In this document: positions 1 through 9,165 of the stretch, in pieces
Position numbering within the stretch: position 1 is the first letter of the stretch
Layout of the letters: every line of letters begins with the position of its first letter
From: Guadua angustifolia
Lineage: Eukaryota > Streptophyta > Magnoliopsida > Poales > Poaceae
NCBI GenBank assembly: GCA_036346375.1
Contig: CM070518.1
Span: 1,612,001 to 1,676,000 of the forward strand
Length of the DNA stretch: 64,000 bases
Direction of reading: 5' to 3'
Translations under genes and position numbers: made by a program
The notes under the pieces: generated by a model
Told to the model about the DNA's origin: nothing
The model's input: only the letters and a program-made list of their open reading frames with translations
The model's database searches: none

Positions 1-530
1 TGTTGGATTGGATGTTCCACCAACTTTGCATCCAGATTACACACCCTAAACTGACAGCCACGAGTGTCATTTGTACACTCAAATCTGCTTTTGCACCGAA
101 TATATATATCTATATCTATCTCTATACTACTTAAAAATAACTTATTGATGATAATGGATCATTCACCCCAACCCCACCCCCTCTCCTTCCGGCCGCCCCT
201 CCAAATCAACATTCCAATATGTGGGCTATGACAGCATGTTCCACCAGTTTTTACATGCAAAAACCAAAAAAATCTTTACCGAGCACGCAGCGAAGCCGAG
301 CGCAAGGAGACACAATGCAGTCAAGCGTGGAGGATGTTGATCCGGCATGCTATGTTTCATGATTTTTTTTTTGTCCATAGCAAATCACGACATTCAGCTG
401 TCTCAAATTTGTGTAATTTGTCAAAGATGGAAGGGGATAAAAGCTTGCATGATATTTATAGAAAGGGGTATACTTCCCTACACGTCTTTTTAAAAGATTT
501 ACGATTCTTACAACAAATTAGTTAATATTA
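1..530. other. Unique sequence, no gene recognised
   Basis: AT-rich sequence with a short C-rich patch near 165-210. A 63-codon open frame at 334-525 has no recognisable domain and looks like chance. No transposon end or splice-bounded exon was seen here. Confidence 0.4.
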
Positions 531-946
531 GTGCCTATTTGGATCCATTAGCTCTAATAGTTAGCTAGCTAATATCTAATAGCTGGCTAACTATTAGCTG
601 GCTAATTATTAGTTAGGGCTGTTTGGATCTACTAGCTAATAGGTGGTTGAAAATTTGGTTATGGGTGCAAGTGTCCATTGTACCCTTGCATTAATTAGCT
701 GTTTGCATTTTTTTGTTACTGTTTGCATTAATTAGGGGCCGAGGGCAAATTGGCTTTTTTTGCATTAATTAGGGGCCAAGGGCAAATTAGCCTTTTGACC
801 ATCTATTAGCTGAAATTAGTATGGGAGAACCAGTCAATAAGATAACTATTAGCTGGGTTGTTGGCTAACTATTAGCTAAGTTATTAGGATCCATTTCAAC
901 TAATTTTAGCAGCTAACTGTTAGTGCTAATGAATCCAAACATTACC
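531..946 (+). mobile_element. Tourist-like MITE, copy 1
   Basis: This 416-bp non-coding element is bounded by TTA at 528-530 and TTA at 947-949, a 3-bp target duplication typical of PIF/Harbinger-derived (Tourist-type) MITEs. The ends are imperfect inverted repeats that read (G)TGCCTATTTGGATCCATTAGC inward from the left and GGTAATGTTTGGATTCATTAGC inward from the right. Many TAGCTAA motifs lie next to both ends. Inside, a segment of about 55 bp containing GCATTAATTAGGGGCC is tandemly duplicated (about 720-800), which accounts for its extra length over copy 2. It has no coding capacity, so it would need a transposase supplied in trans. Confidence 0.75.
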
Positions 947-982
947 TTAGGTTGAGGCAATACATGTAACCTAAAAAACTAA

Positions 983-1338
983 GGTCATGTTTAGATCCAT
1001 TAGCATTAACAGTTAGCTGCTAAAATTAGCTGAAATGGATCCAAACATCCCAGTTAATAGTTAGGCACCTAACTAATAGTTATCTCATTAGCTGATTCTC
1101 CCTAACTAATTTCAGCTAATGGATGGTCAAAAGACAATTTGCCCTCGGCCCCTCCACCGTGGTACAGTAGCCAAAAAAAATTGCAAATAGCTAATTAATG
1201 CAAAGGTACAATGGACATTTGCACCTACAACCAAATTTCCAACCATAGTTAGTAGATCCAAACAACCCTAGCTAATAATTAGCTAGCTATTAGCCATTAG
1301 CCTGCTAACTATTAGAGCTAATGGATCCAAACAGGCCC
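983..1338 (-). mobile_element. Tourist-like MITE, copy 2 (inverted)
   Basis: This 356-bp relative of the MITE at 531-946 lies in the opposite orientation. It is flanked by TAA at 980-982 and 1339-1341. Its termini are GGTCATGTTTAGATCCATTAGC on the left and, read inward from the right, GGGCCTGTTTGGATCCATTAGC. The interior motif about accumulated GTGTCCATTGTACC / TTTGCATTAATTAGC is shared with copy 1 on the other strand, without the internal duplication. Only 36 bp separate the two copies, so together they form a long inverted repeat. Confidence 0.75.
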
Positions 1339-1341
1339 TAA

Positions 1342-2640
1342 TCAAATAGAAGATTTGCTGCCATCACCTAATATTAACTACTTTCATTTAAGTTTCATAA
1401 ATTTTTCTAAAAGAAATTAATTCCCATTCATGCATTACATGTCTCAGTTCCAACAGCTAGCCTATTCTTCAATTCGGTTAATCCTTGTTCACAATGAAGA
1501 AGACACCAAGTGCAGAACAATTAATAGAGATTAAACATATCACACCAGCTCTATATCCTATCCTTGCTGAGACAACTAAGAACGGGAATTTAAGACAACC
1601 TAAACTCTCACTCTCAACCCTCCCATGACCTGAAGATGACTCCTGCACGTACGGCTGTACTCGCTCCATGGCCAGCCTCACGGGCTACCCTCCCTTGTCG
1701 CCGTCGCAGTCGCAGCGGGAGATGTGCATGGATGCACCCTCCCGGTGGTCGGCGAGTAGGAAGCCTTCTTCTTCTTCTTCTCTTTCTTCTCCTCTCTAGT
1801 CAATGACTTGTCGTCCCCTTCTTCTTCAGCCATCAACTTCTTCTTCTTCATCGTCGTCTCCTCTTCGCTGATCCTCCTGCACCTCTCTTGCCGCACATGA
1901 ATCTGCGCATAGCTGAACCCCAGGGAGGTCATGTCGACTACAGGAACTAGAAATTAAGATGCAGGACGCCTCCTTAGGTGTATTGGATAGAGAGGTTCGT
2001 GTCGTGTGTGCACATCTACATCTGTCTACTTATATATAGCTGGGAGTTGGCGAGTTCGTGATTGCTTCTACGGACCTATCTTCTTTGGTGGCAACCGCTA
2101 GGTGTCACGAGGGGGAGATTTTGGAGGCGTCAGTCATCCAAACTGTGAGCTGGGGGTTGGTTGTCGAATACCTGTGGGCGCGGTTTGTGATTTGGGTTCG
2201 ATGGGTTTAGGACACTTGGCCTTAATTTGGCTTATTATTTACTACCTGGAATGGCTGCCTCCCTAGCATGTGGAGGCTGCGAGTTGAGTATCGTTTTCTA
2301 TTTCGAGAGCTATCGTTGGAAAGAAGACTATTCTGTTGCGATCTGCGAATGCAGTGGAACCGTACGTGCGTCATTTCTAGGAAAAAGGAAACAGATTGAT
2401 GTGTGATTCTGTGGGTAACACCGCTGAACTGCATCAGGTATGGAACCGTGGGGGTCGGGGATATTCTATTAGAAGCCGTGTTACAAAATCAGGATAGTGG
2501 TATCCTGGATCCTGATCTAAGCGAGCGAACCTTTTTCATACGCTATTTGACTGCGTGTTCTTCATGGTGTGCAATAGAGAGTTGGACTTGGTATGGTTTC
2601 ATTTCGTTTCAGTTACATTACATCCATCCACGAATTTTCT
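1342..2640. other. Unrecognised sequence with a Lys/Glu-rich minus ORF
   Basis: No family is recognised here. A minus-strand open frame at 1678-1932 encodes 84 residues, about a third of them Lys or Glu. This follows from a CTT/CTTCTC microsatellite-like stretch at about 1765-1860 and is probably compositional rather than a conserved protein. It could be the first exon of a gene, but no partner exon was found. Plus-strand frames at 2403-2642 carry no motif. Confidence 0.3.
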
Positions 2641-2646
2641 AATCAA

Positions 2647-2870
2647 GGAAAAAGTCCATATAATGCTTTAAAATTTGCTCAAAAGTCCGTCTAGCATCCT
2701 AAACTTTGAGACTGGTTATCTATCACTCTGAACTTTTCAATCCCGTTTGTTTAACGCCCTACACTGATTTTGTATAGGGAAAAATCTATATAATATCTTG
2801 AACTTTGTTTAAAAGTCTATCCAACATCCTAAACTTTGAAACCAGGTTATCTAGCACTTCGAAAGTGCCT
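2647..2870 (+). repeat. Pair of direct repeats, about 85 bp, 131 bp apart
   Basis: Segments starting at about 2647 and about 2778 share the layout GGAAAAAGTCYATATAAT ... CAAAAGTCY ... CATCCTAAACTTTGARACYAGGTTATCTA. They diverge by point changes, so the duplication is old. The motif resembles the ends of grass MULE-type MITEs, but no inverted partner was found. I treat it as an old duplication or a degraded MITE. Confidence 0.5.
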
Positions 2871-2879
2871 TAATCCTAT

Positions 2880-3810
2880 TTTCCACCATGGAGTACCCCT
2901 TCTGCAGTTTCAATGCAGGAATGTCATGCTGCAATTGGGAGAGAATATTCTCTCCGTTCCCCAGAGCAAGCAAGAGATAAGCTTTAGCTTCTTGAAATGG
3001 TTTCATTATTAAAGAGCTTGGTGGAAAGTGGATATCATATCAAAATCCATGGGCTTGCCTTTGTGTCGCTTCAGCACACTGAAACCGCTCAACTTTTCTT
3101 CCATGTGGACTTGAAAAGGCAGTGCATGGTGGTGCGCCAGCAGGGTGGGCAAAAAACGGCCTCCACTGATGGTTTTGGAGGCGTTAGGATCAGAATTCAG
3201 ATGATTGATTCCGCAATTATTTGATGCATTTTGGATGTCTATCTGTATGTGTAGTGCATGAGCACTCATGACAGGTCAACTTGAACAGCGTGCCAGTGTG
3301 GTTCTTTAATCGCACCAAAATTGAAGAAGTCCTGTCAGACACTGGTGATGATAATAATGATAATGGTAGTGTTATCTGCATGTCTGCTTCATGTGTTTAG
3401 TTGGATGTACAATGACTCGTTGATGATAAGAGAGAACATGACTAAGTTAGCAAAAGTCAGATCCAACTGGCCTTCATCTTATAGACTTAAACTGAGGCCA
3501 AAATTCATATTTCGTTAAGAAATTTCTCCATGTTATGCAGCAGATAATCCTTTATCTAAAAAATGTTATGCAGCAGATTTAACAAGAATGCCGGACAGAC
3601 AGAACTAGAAAATTTTGCTGATAAGCAAGCACATAGCTATTATATCTTCATCAAGCTTGTTACAGACTGTGTCGAGGCAGATAATTTGGGTGTACCTGTT
3701 ATGACGCCAGAACCATAGTTTAGCAACTCTATCACCAAAATGCAGCTACATAACCGATCAGAAATTCAGGATGCTAAAGGGAGCAAATCTAGAAAAAACA
3801 CTGGAGCTAC
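2880..3810. other. Downstream flank of TIM22, no gene recognised
   Basis: On the minus strand this stretch should contain the end of the TIM22 transcript, because the exon ending at 3811 is followed by a GT donor. I could not identify a terminal coding exon or poly(A) signal with confidence. Open frames of 75 codons (2997-3224, plus) and 86 codons (3009-3269, minus) overlap one another. Neither has a domain I recognise, so neither is called as a gene. Confidence 0.3.
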
Positions 3811-4052
3811 CTTTCTTGGTGTTGGTGGTCTGTCTTCAGCAAGGCCTGGCAGCATGATGCTAAAGCATCTGAAGCATCCAGAAGTGGCGGAAGGGTGAAT
3901 GGGGGGGAGAACGCCATCCTCCTGATGCTTGACGGTCAAAGGATTCCCGGTGCGCGTGTTTGCCATGTCAGCCTGCTGCTTGTTGAGCCCATCCATTATG
4001 CAGGAGAATGCCGCGAAGGTTACGCAGCTATGTAACATCGCTTGTGGCGCAC
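3811..4052 (-). CDS. TIM22: TIM22 exon, C-terminal region, possible frameshift
   Basis: The exon begins after CCAG at 4053-4056 (minus-strand acceptor) with GT, completing the Gly codon left by the 26615-26668 exon. It encodes APQAM, a hydrophobic segment (SCVTFAAFSCIM), then DGLNKQQ, the hallmark after the last membrane helix of TIM22. It ends at a GT donor (GAAAG|GTAGCT). A run of seven G at 3901-3907 (C on the coding strand) breaks the expected frame. With six, the reading continues as LPPFTLPPLLDASDALASCC, which fits the amphipathic tail of plant TIM22. With seven, it drifts into a Pro/Arg-rich sequence. A homopolymer error is likely, but a real frameshift is possible. Confidence 0.8.
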
Positions 4053-5274
4053 CTGGTTCATGAGAAAGATGATGCATCATACAATTCATGGTTCCAGACA
4101 GAACAGAGTTTGCAAAATAGATCCATAAGATGCCAGCCTGAGCTTAAGGGAACCACAAAAGGACTAAAACAGAGGCAGTGTGTAAGAACAGATGACTGGG
4201 TATACCGTTTAATGCTACTTCATGATTCTGCAATGGGGGGCTATGATTATAACGCCTATCATACTAAGGACCTAGAAGTACAACAATTATTCACAAGCCA
4301 TATTGGATGCGTGAGGTATTCGGCTATTTACAATGTGATGATGCAATTGACAAAAAAAGGATGGGATAAACTTGCACTTGAGGAATTACAAAGATCCAAA
4401 GGTAGCAACGAAATTTGGCACCAGTACAAAGAATATGAATTAAGTTGGCACCAATGCTGCCTAACCACTTGCAACCCAAAATGAAAAAAGAACGTGACCC
4501 AGAATATTTGCAAAATCCAAAAAAGTCTGATGTTGAATAACTTGAAATATGTTAAATATTGTTAACATTTTCTTAATAATAATTCCTTTACAAAAATAGA
4601 ATTAGAAATTTGGCAACAACTGCCAGCTTTTGCATTGGTGGCCTTCGGCCACTCCATGGAAGAGAAACGGAACAGATCTTGCCATGTTCCCCGATGTTAT
4701 ACAGTCCGTCATCCGGACAGCAAGTGCTAACTCATTTATCCTCCAGGTGACAATGAAAGCTAAATCGGCAAATTTCTTTGATTTTGCCTTTCAGTCATTT
4801 TCAAGTAGTTCTCTTGTTCTAATGTGTTAACTCGGAAAAATAAAGAATAATTTAGCATGGCACCAACACAATGTTAATGGCCTTGATTACTGCTGATATA
4901 CGAAAACAATGTGCAATAATTTTACATCATCACGCGTTACTAACGGCTTACTTAGAATAGATGAAATAGGAACTCTAGATGAACAATTCAACAATATGAA
5001 AGAACCACAACACACCAGAAAAACTAATTTTACTTCGGTAGCTACTACCAATCTCACAAAAATATCCCTACTAGTCAAGTCAAAAGCAACAACATTGTCG
5101 TCCTTAAAATAGATAAATTGCCCACATAAGAACGGTAGAAGTAGCATTTCATTCTAGATGAATGAAAGAACTGTAAAATGTAAACACAGTAGCAAACTAA
5201 TTTTACTTTAGTAGATATACCAGTCTCATAGAAATATGCTTCTTTGGGTGTTAATGGTTTTCCTAGGAGTGAAG
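4053..5274. other. TIM22 intron, left part, non-coding
   Basis: AT-rich intronic sequence lies between the exon ending at 4052 and the copia insertion at 5275. Open frames here (4008-4484 plus overlaps the exon on the wrong strand) have no domains. Two loosely similar blocks (about 5020-5085 and 5185-5245, sharing AAACTAATTTTACTT and CTCATAGAAATAT-like runs) suggest a small local duplication. No other structure was seen. Confidence 0.5.
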
Positions 5275-5295
5275 TGTTAGACAATATCTTGGTAT
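5275..5295 (+). repeat. 5' LTR of outer copia, first fragment
   Basis: These 21 bp match the start of the intact 3' LTR at 24519 (TGTTAGACARTATCTTGGTAT, one mismatch). The sequence is interrupted here by the SIRE compound and continues at 20042. The bases TAT occur on both sides of the insertion. Confidence 0.85.
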
Positions 5296-5816
5296 TGTGA
5301 AATCATGTGATGAAAAATTGGCTGAATGGTGAAATTGGCATTGCAAAGTGGTTTTGGTTAAGGCATGTGTGGTGCTTGTGCATGTGCTATGTTGTGATGA
5401 TTATTATGCTGGTGATAGCATGATGGATTTTGCTTAATGCAATACACTCGTGTGAGTGGTTGCATGGATTAACTTTGAGTCAAGTCGTGGACTTGTGCTC
5501 GGAATTATTTTTGTTTATTCATGTGCAGGTGTTGCTTGAGGGCGAACGTGGTCGATGGCGGGACGGAACTAGGTTCATGGAGGCGAGGTTGAGGACTAGG
5601 TTCGAGGAGGAATCGAGGTCTTGGTGGTCGAGGATGTCATGCGGGACGTTCGGGCTAGAGAACATGCACATGGAGGTTTGGTTAGTCACGTAATTACAGC
5701 GGTGGGCTGTACATACGTGCAAGAGTTATTTTGGCCACGTTGGGCCAGTTGAGATGTATACAGACTCTTTCCATGTTGGAAGTGGAGTTGTATCCTATCT
5801 CGTTAGGATTACTCTG

Positions 5817-5824
5817 TATAAATA
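5817..5824 (+). promoter_or_regulatory. TATA box in SIRE 5' LTR
   Basis: TATAAATA is followed about 25-30 bp downstream by a C-rich initiator-like stretch and about 90 bp downstream by GAAAATAAAGAT, a plausible R-region polyadenylation signal. The inverted copy C retains it (57264-57271, minus). In the 3' LTR the corresponding site reads CAGATAAATAG, a change that begins at a CTG and may be a sequencing error. Confidence 0.6.
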
Positions 5825-6018
5825 GAGGGAGGTGTCCCCTGTTTATTCAAGAGTAAGATTTTAGGGTTGTACTCTTTTGTTTGAGTACTGTAACCAGATC
5901 GAAAATAAAGATCCTTCTCACAAGTTCTTGGCTCCGGCATAGTTGATCGATCGCTTGAAGTTTTGTTCATCACAGCAGTCACGAAGTTCATCACGGAGTT
6001 CGGTTCTGTGCAAAGGTA

Positions 6019-6590
6019 TCATCTTGCGAAGGTAATATCTTTTGATCCGTAGATCCGATCGGATTGATTCTTGTTGGTTTTGATTCGTAATTGAATCTAG
6101 TTTCTACAGTTAAAATTTCATATCAATCTAACGGTTAGATCTTTGGTAATTAGTGGTCGCCCAGATTGCTAACCTGGTCGCCAAACAGTAGATCGCTAAT
6201 TGGTTTAGTCATCTTGTGAAGAACATAACTTTAGATCCGTAGCTCCGATCGACCTGATTCTTTTTTTGTTCACTTCGGAATTGAGTCTACTTTCTACAGT
6301 TAAAATTTCACATGAATCCAATGGTTAGATCTTCTGTAATTTGTAGTCGCCCAGATTGATGTCCTGCTCGCCCGATTGCTCGCGTGGTCGCCCGAATTTA
6401 GTCATCTTGCGAAGGACATAACTTTAGATCCATACATCCGATTGACCTGATTCTTTTTGTGTTAGTTGTGGAATTGAGTCTAGTTTCTATAGTTAAAATT
6501 TCACATCAATCCAACAGCTGGATCTTCCGTAATTACTATTTTAATAGACGTATATCGGTTTGCTCGCCCAGACTGCGCGCGTGGTCGCGT
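6019..6590 (+). repeat. Three tandem blocks of about 190 bp inside the LTR
   Basis: Blocks begin at about 6019, 6209 and 6401 with TCATCTTGYGAAG and run through ATAACTTTAGATCCRTA, GAATTGARTCTAGTTTCTA and AGTTAAAATTTCA to GGTCGCCC. The 3' LTR repeats the same array at about 19083, 19274 and 19466, and copy C carries it in reverse (about 56620-56960). The blocks are well diverged from each other but well matched between LTRs. The triplication therefore predates these insertions and belongs to the family's U5/R region. Confidence 0.75.
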
Positions 6591-6916
6591 AACAGTGTCG
6601 TGGTCGCCCAACAGTCTTGCGTGGTCGCTCAGGTGTCCTACTGCCCAAAGTGCCCAAAGCCGCCTGAGTGTGTCTCTTGCTTTCCAGGGTGATCTCTTGG
6701 TCACCCAAGTGCCCAAAGCTGCTCGCCAAGTGCTGCCCGGTGGCCCAAGTGCTCTCTTGGTTGCCAGGATGATCTATTGTTTCCCAACTGCATAAACTGA
6801 TTTCCAAGCAATTTGAGTTTCAATTGGGGTGTTTGAAAAGTTTGAAAAATTGATTTTAGCTTCCGCGCAATCATTCACCCCCTCGATTGCTACATTAGTA
6901 TATTCGATCCTACAAG

Positions 6917-6930
6917 TGGTATCGAGCAAG
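6917..6930 (+). promoter_or_regulatory. Primer-binding site, initiator tRNA-Met type (altered)
   Basis: TGGTATCGAGCAAGG sits 2 bp after the LTR end. The usual plant copia site is TGGTATCAGAGC, complementary to the 3' end of initiator tRNA-Met. Here the central CAG is reduced to CG. The same change is present at 11851, and a different change at the same CAG is present at 20152. That makes a shared technical cause more likely than three separate losses. Confidence 0.8.
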
Positions 6931-6978
6931 GTTTTCTAATTAATCTTAAGCGGTGATTAGAAACCGTAGCGTTGGATA

Positions 6979-9165
6979 GGTATTGACAAAACCTTGTGTT
7001 TTCGATGGTGTTGATTTTCGGTTTTGGAAAGCAAAGATGGAGGCATATATTCAAGCTCGGGGTTTTGCAATTTGGGAAAAGGTCTACAAGCCATACAATG
7101 TTCTAAAATGATGCGATCAATGGCACCAATCGAGCACATGTTGAAGCAAACAACAAAGCAAGAAATTTGATCATCCAAGGACTAGGAAGTAGTGATTTTG
7201 ATCGTGTGATTCATCTCAAGTCTGCATATGAGGTATGGAAATCTCTTTGTGATTATCATGAAGGTTCTAACCTTTGTCAAAGAGGTTAGGCAAGATATTT
7301 ATAAGAAAGAATACATGCGATTTGAGATGAAGCTACGGTGAGTCTCTAGATGATTTCTTTGCACGGTTCAATAAAATTCTTAGCAATTTACGTCTTTGTT
7401 GGAGTTTTCTTTGATGAGGCTACAAATGCTAGACAATTGCTTGGTGCATTAGACATGTCTATTTGGGAGATGAAAGTTACATCTATTAGAGAATCCTTGT
7501 CATGAGTTCACTCACTTTAGATGTACTATTCTCAAAATTAAAAACTCATGAGTTGGATGTTCTTGCTAGGAAAAGCAGATCATAAATCAATTGCACTAAC
7601 TTCACAATCTAGCATAAACAATGCTTCTTCAAGCTTTGCTTTGTCCTCTTTGTCTTCACTAAGCGATGAACAGATCGAAGAATTTCTGAAGAAGACTTGC
7701 TTTTCTCTCTTCTCGGTTTAACAAAGCTTTGTAGAATGTGAGAATGAGAAAGAGAGTTGGTGGTGGCCCTCCAAGATGCTATGAGTGTGGTGACCTCAAT
7801 CACATTAGATCAAATTGTCCTAAGCTTGCGGGAAAAGCATCAAGGAGGAGAAGGACAATGATGAGAAAAGAAAAGAAGAAGTCTTCACCAAGTGATAGAA
7901 AGAAAAGAGCTTCATCAACAAAAGGTTGTTCATCGGGTTCTTTCGCTCTTGAACAAGTGAACTTAAGTGATGTGGATTCGAGAAGCGATGAGGATGATAC
8001 AATGGTTCCAAGCAAGCATGATTTGACGGATTGTGTCTCATGGCTAGAAGTGATGAAAGCTACACGATGATGATCATGTGGTGACTTCAATGAGGTAGAA
8101 CCTTCTTATGATGATTTAGCTATTCTTTGTTGCTTTCGTCTTGGAAAATTGCTTGACAAAGCGACAAGAAAATTAAGAAACATGATGTTCTTGTGGAATC
8201 TTTGCATGCTGAAATTGTTAGACTTAAATCTTTAATTCGATGATGATGCTTGCAAATCATGTGACTTAATCTCTGATGAGCTTCTTGTGCTTAGGAAAGA
8301 ACATGTTTCTTTGTTAGAACAAGTCAATCTTTGAAAAAGAAAATGAGAAACATGTTAAAAATGCTAGTTTGTTCAGCTGTTGATTTGCATGATACAACTC
8401 ATTGTTCTAAATGTGTTATCTTTGGAATTGAAGTTGCATGATGCAAATGCTAGGGTTTCTCAAATGACAGATGCTATGCTCACTCATGAAGTTCTATCAT
8501 GCTCAACTTGTCACAAGCAGAAAGGAAAAGTGGGCGTTTCATGTAATAACTGTTTAACTCTTTCTCGAAAGGTTGATTACTTGGAAAAATCTTTAGAACG
8601 GTTCACTTCAGGAAAGAAAAACCTAAACATGATTTTGGATCAATCAAAAGTCGTTACTCATCACAAAGGTTTAGGTTTTGATTCTTATGCTCATTATAAA
8701 TCACATGCTCCAACTGTTGTGAAGACACTTGAAAATGGAAAATTGAAATTGTCAATGAGCCTAAGAAAAGCTGTTTTCAAGTCTATTTGGTGTGTTATCT
8801 TCTACTATGGTGAATGCAAATGTTATACATTCCTAAAGTTAAACATCATGTTAAGTACACTTGCACTCATTGTGGTAAAGATGGACATTTAGTAGATTTT
8901 TTGCTTTAGACTAGCCAAACAAAGAAAAGAAAAGAAGACTAAGGCTAGGTCTAATTTGAGGAAGGCACATTTTACTCCTCATGTTGTGCCTAGGGTGATG
9001 CAAATACCTTTTGTTGCAAGAGACACGGAAAGGACAAATCTGATTTTTGAACAAAGCGTGCTCGTGTTGTGCCTACTGTCGTGTGTCTCGATCTTTGGAT
9101 TCCTAAATGTTTTATTTCTAACCCGATCTTGAGGCCTCTACATTTTCTGCCTTTATGTAGGCTTC
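6979..9165 (+). pseudogene. SIRE gag, copy A (frame broken)
   Basis: Gag forms the cytoplasmic particle. Fragments in all three frames align with copy B. They include the N-terminal FDGVDFRFWKAKMEAYIQA block (about 7000-7060), a CCHC zinc knuckle CYECGDLNHIRSNC (7774-7815), an acidic and coiled-coil middle part (about 7950-8400), the MILDQSKVV block (about 8630) and a damaged second knuckle (about 8860-8910). No ATG is evident at the expected start. The frame is interrupted by more than a dozen small indels, nearly all at CAG/CTG/CCG positions where copy B or copy C is intact. It is called a pseudogene as written, but the breaks may be sequencing artefacts. Confidence 0.8.

Larger units (their letters stand above)
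5296..6914 (+). repeat. SIRE 5' LTR (1619 bp)
   Basis: It begins TGTGAAATC and ends GATCCTACA, directly before the AG plus primer-binding site at 6917. It matches the 3' LTR at 18361-20041 over its whole length. Differences are mainly small indels and the variable TGGTCGCC/TAAGTGCCCAAA minisatellite near the end. It holds a TATAAATA box (5817), an AATAAAG motif about 90 bp further on, and three tandem blocks of about 190 bp. Confidence 0.92.

Noticed and set aside
4008..4484. 158-codon plus-strand ORF
   Set aside because: It overlaps the TIM22 exon on the opposite strand and has no recognisable domain. The TIM22 reading has splice sites and family motifs.
6917..6930. tRNA gene
   Set aside because: The match is only to the 3' end complement of initiator tRNA-Met, i.e. 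a primer-binding site. No cloverleaf or A/B boxes are present.
6957..7178. Minus-strand frames mirrored in both SIRE copies (6957-7178, 11892-12116)
   Set aside because: They are antisense shadows of the conserved gag N-terminus. Their preservation follows from gag.
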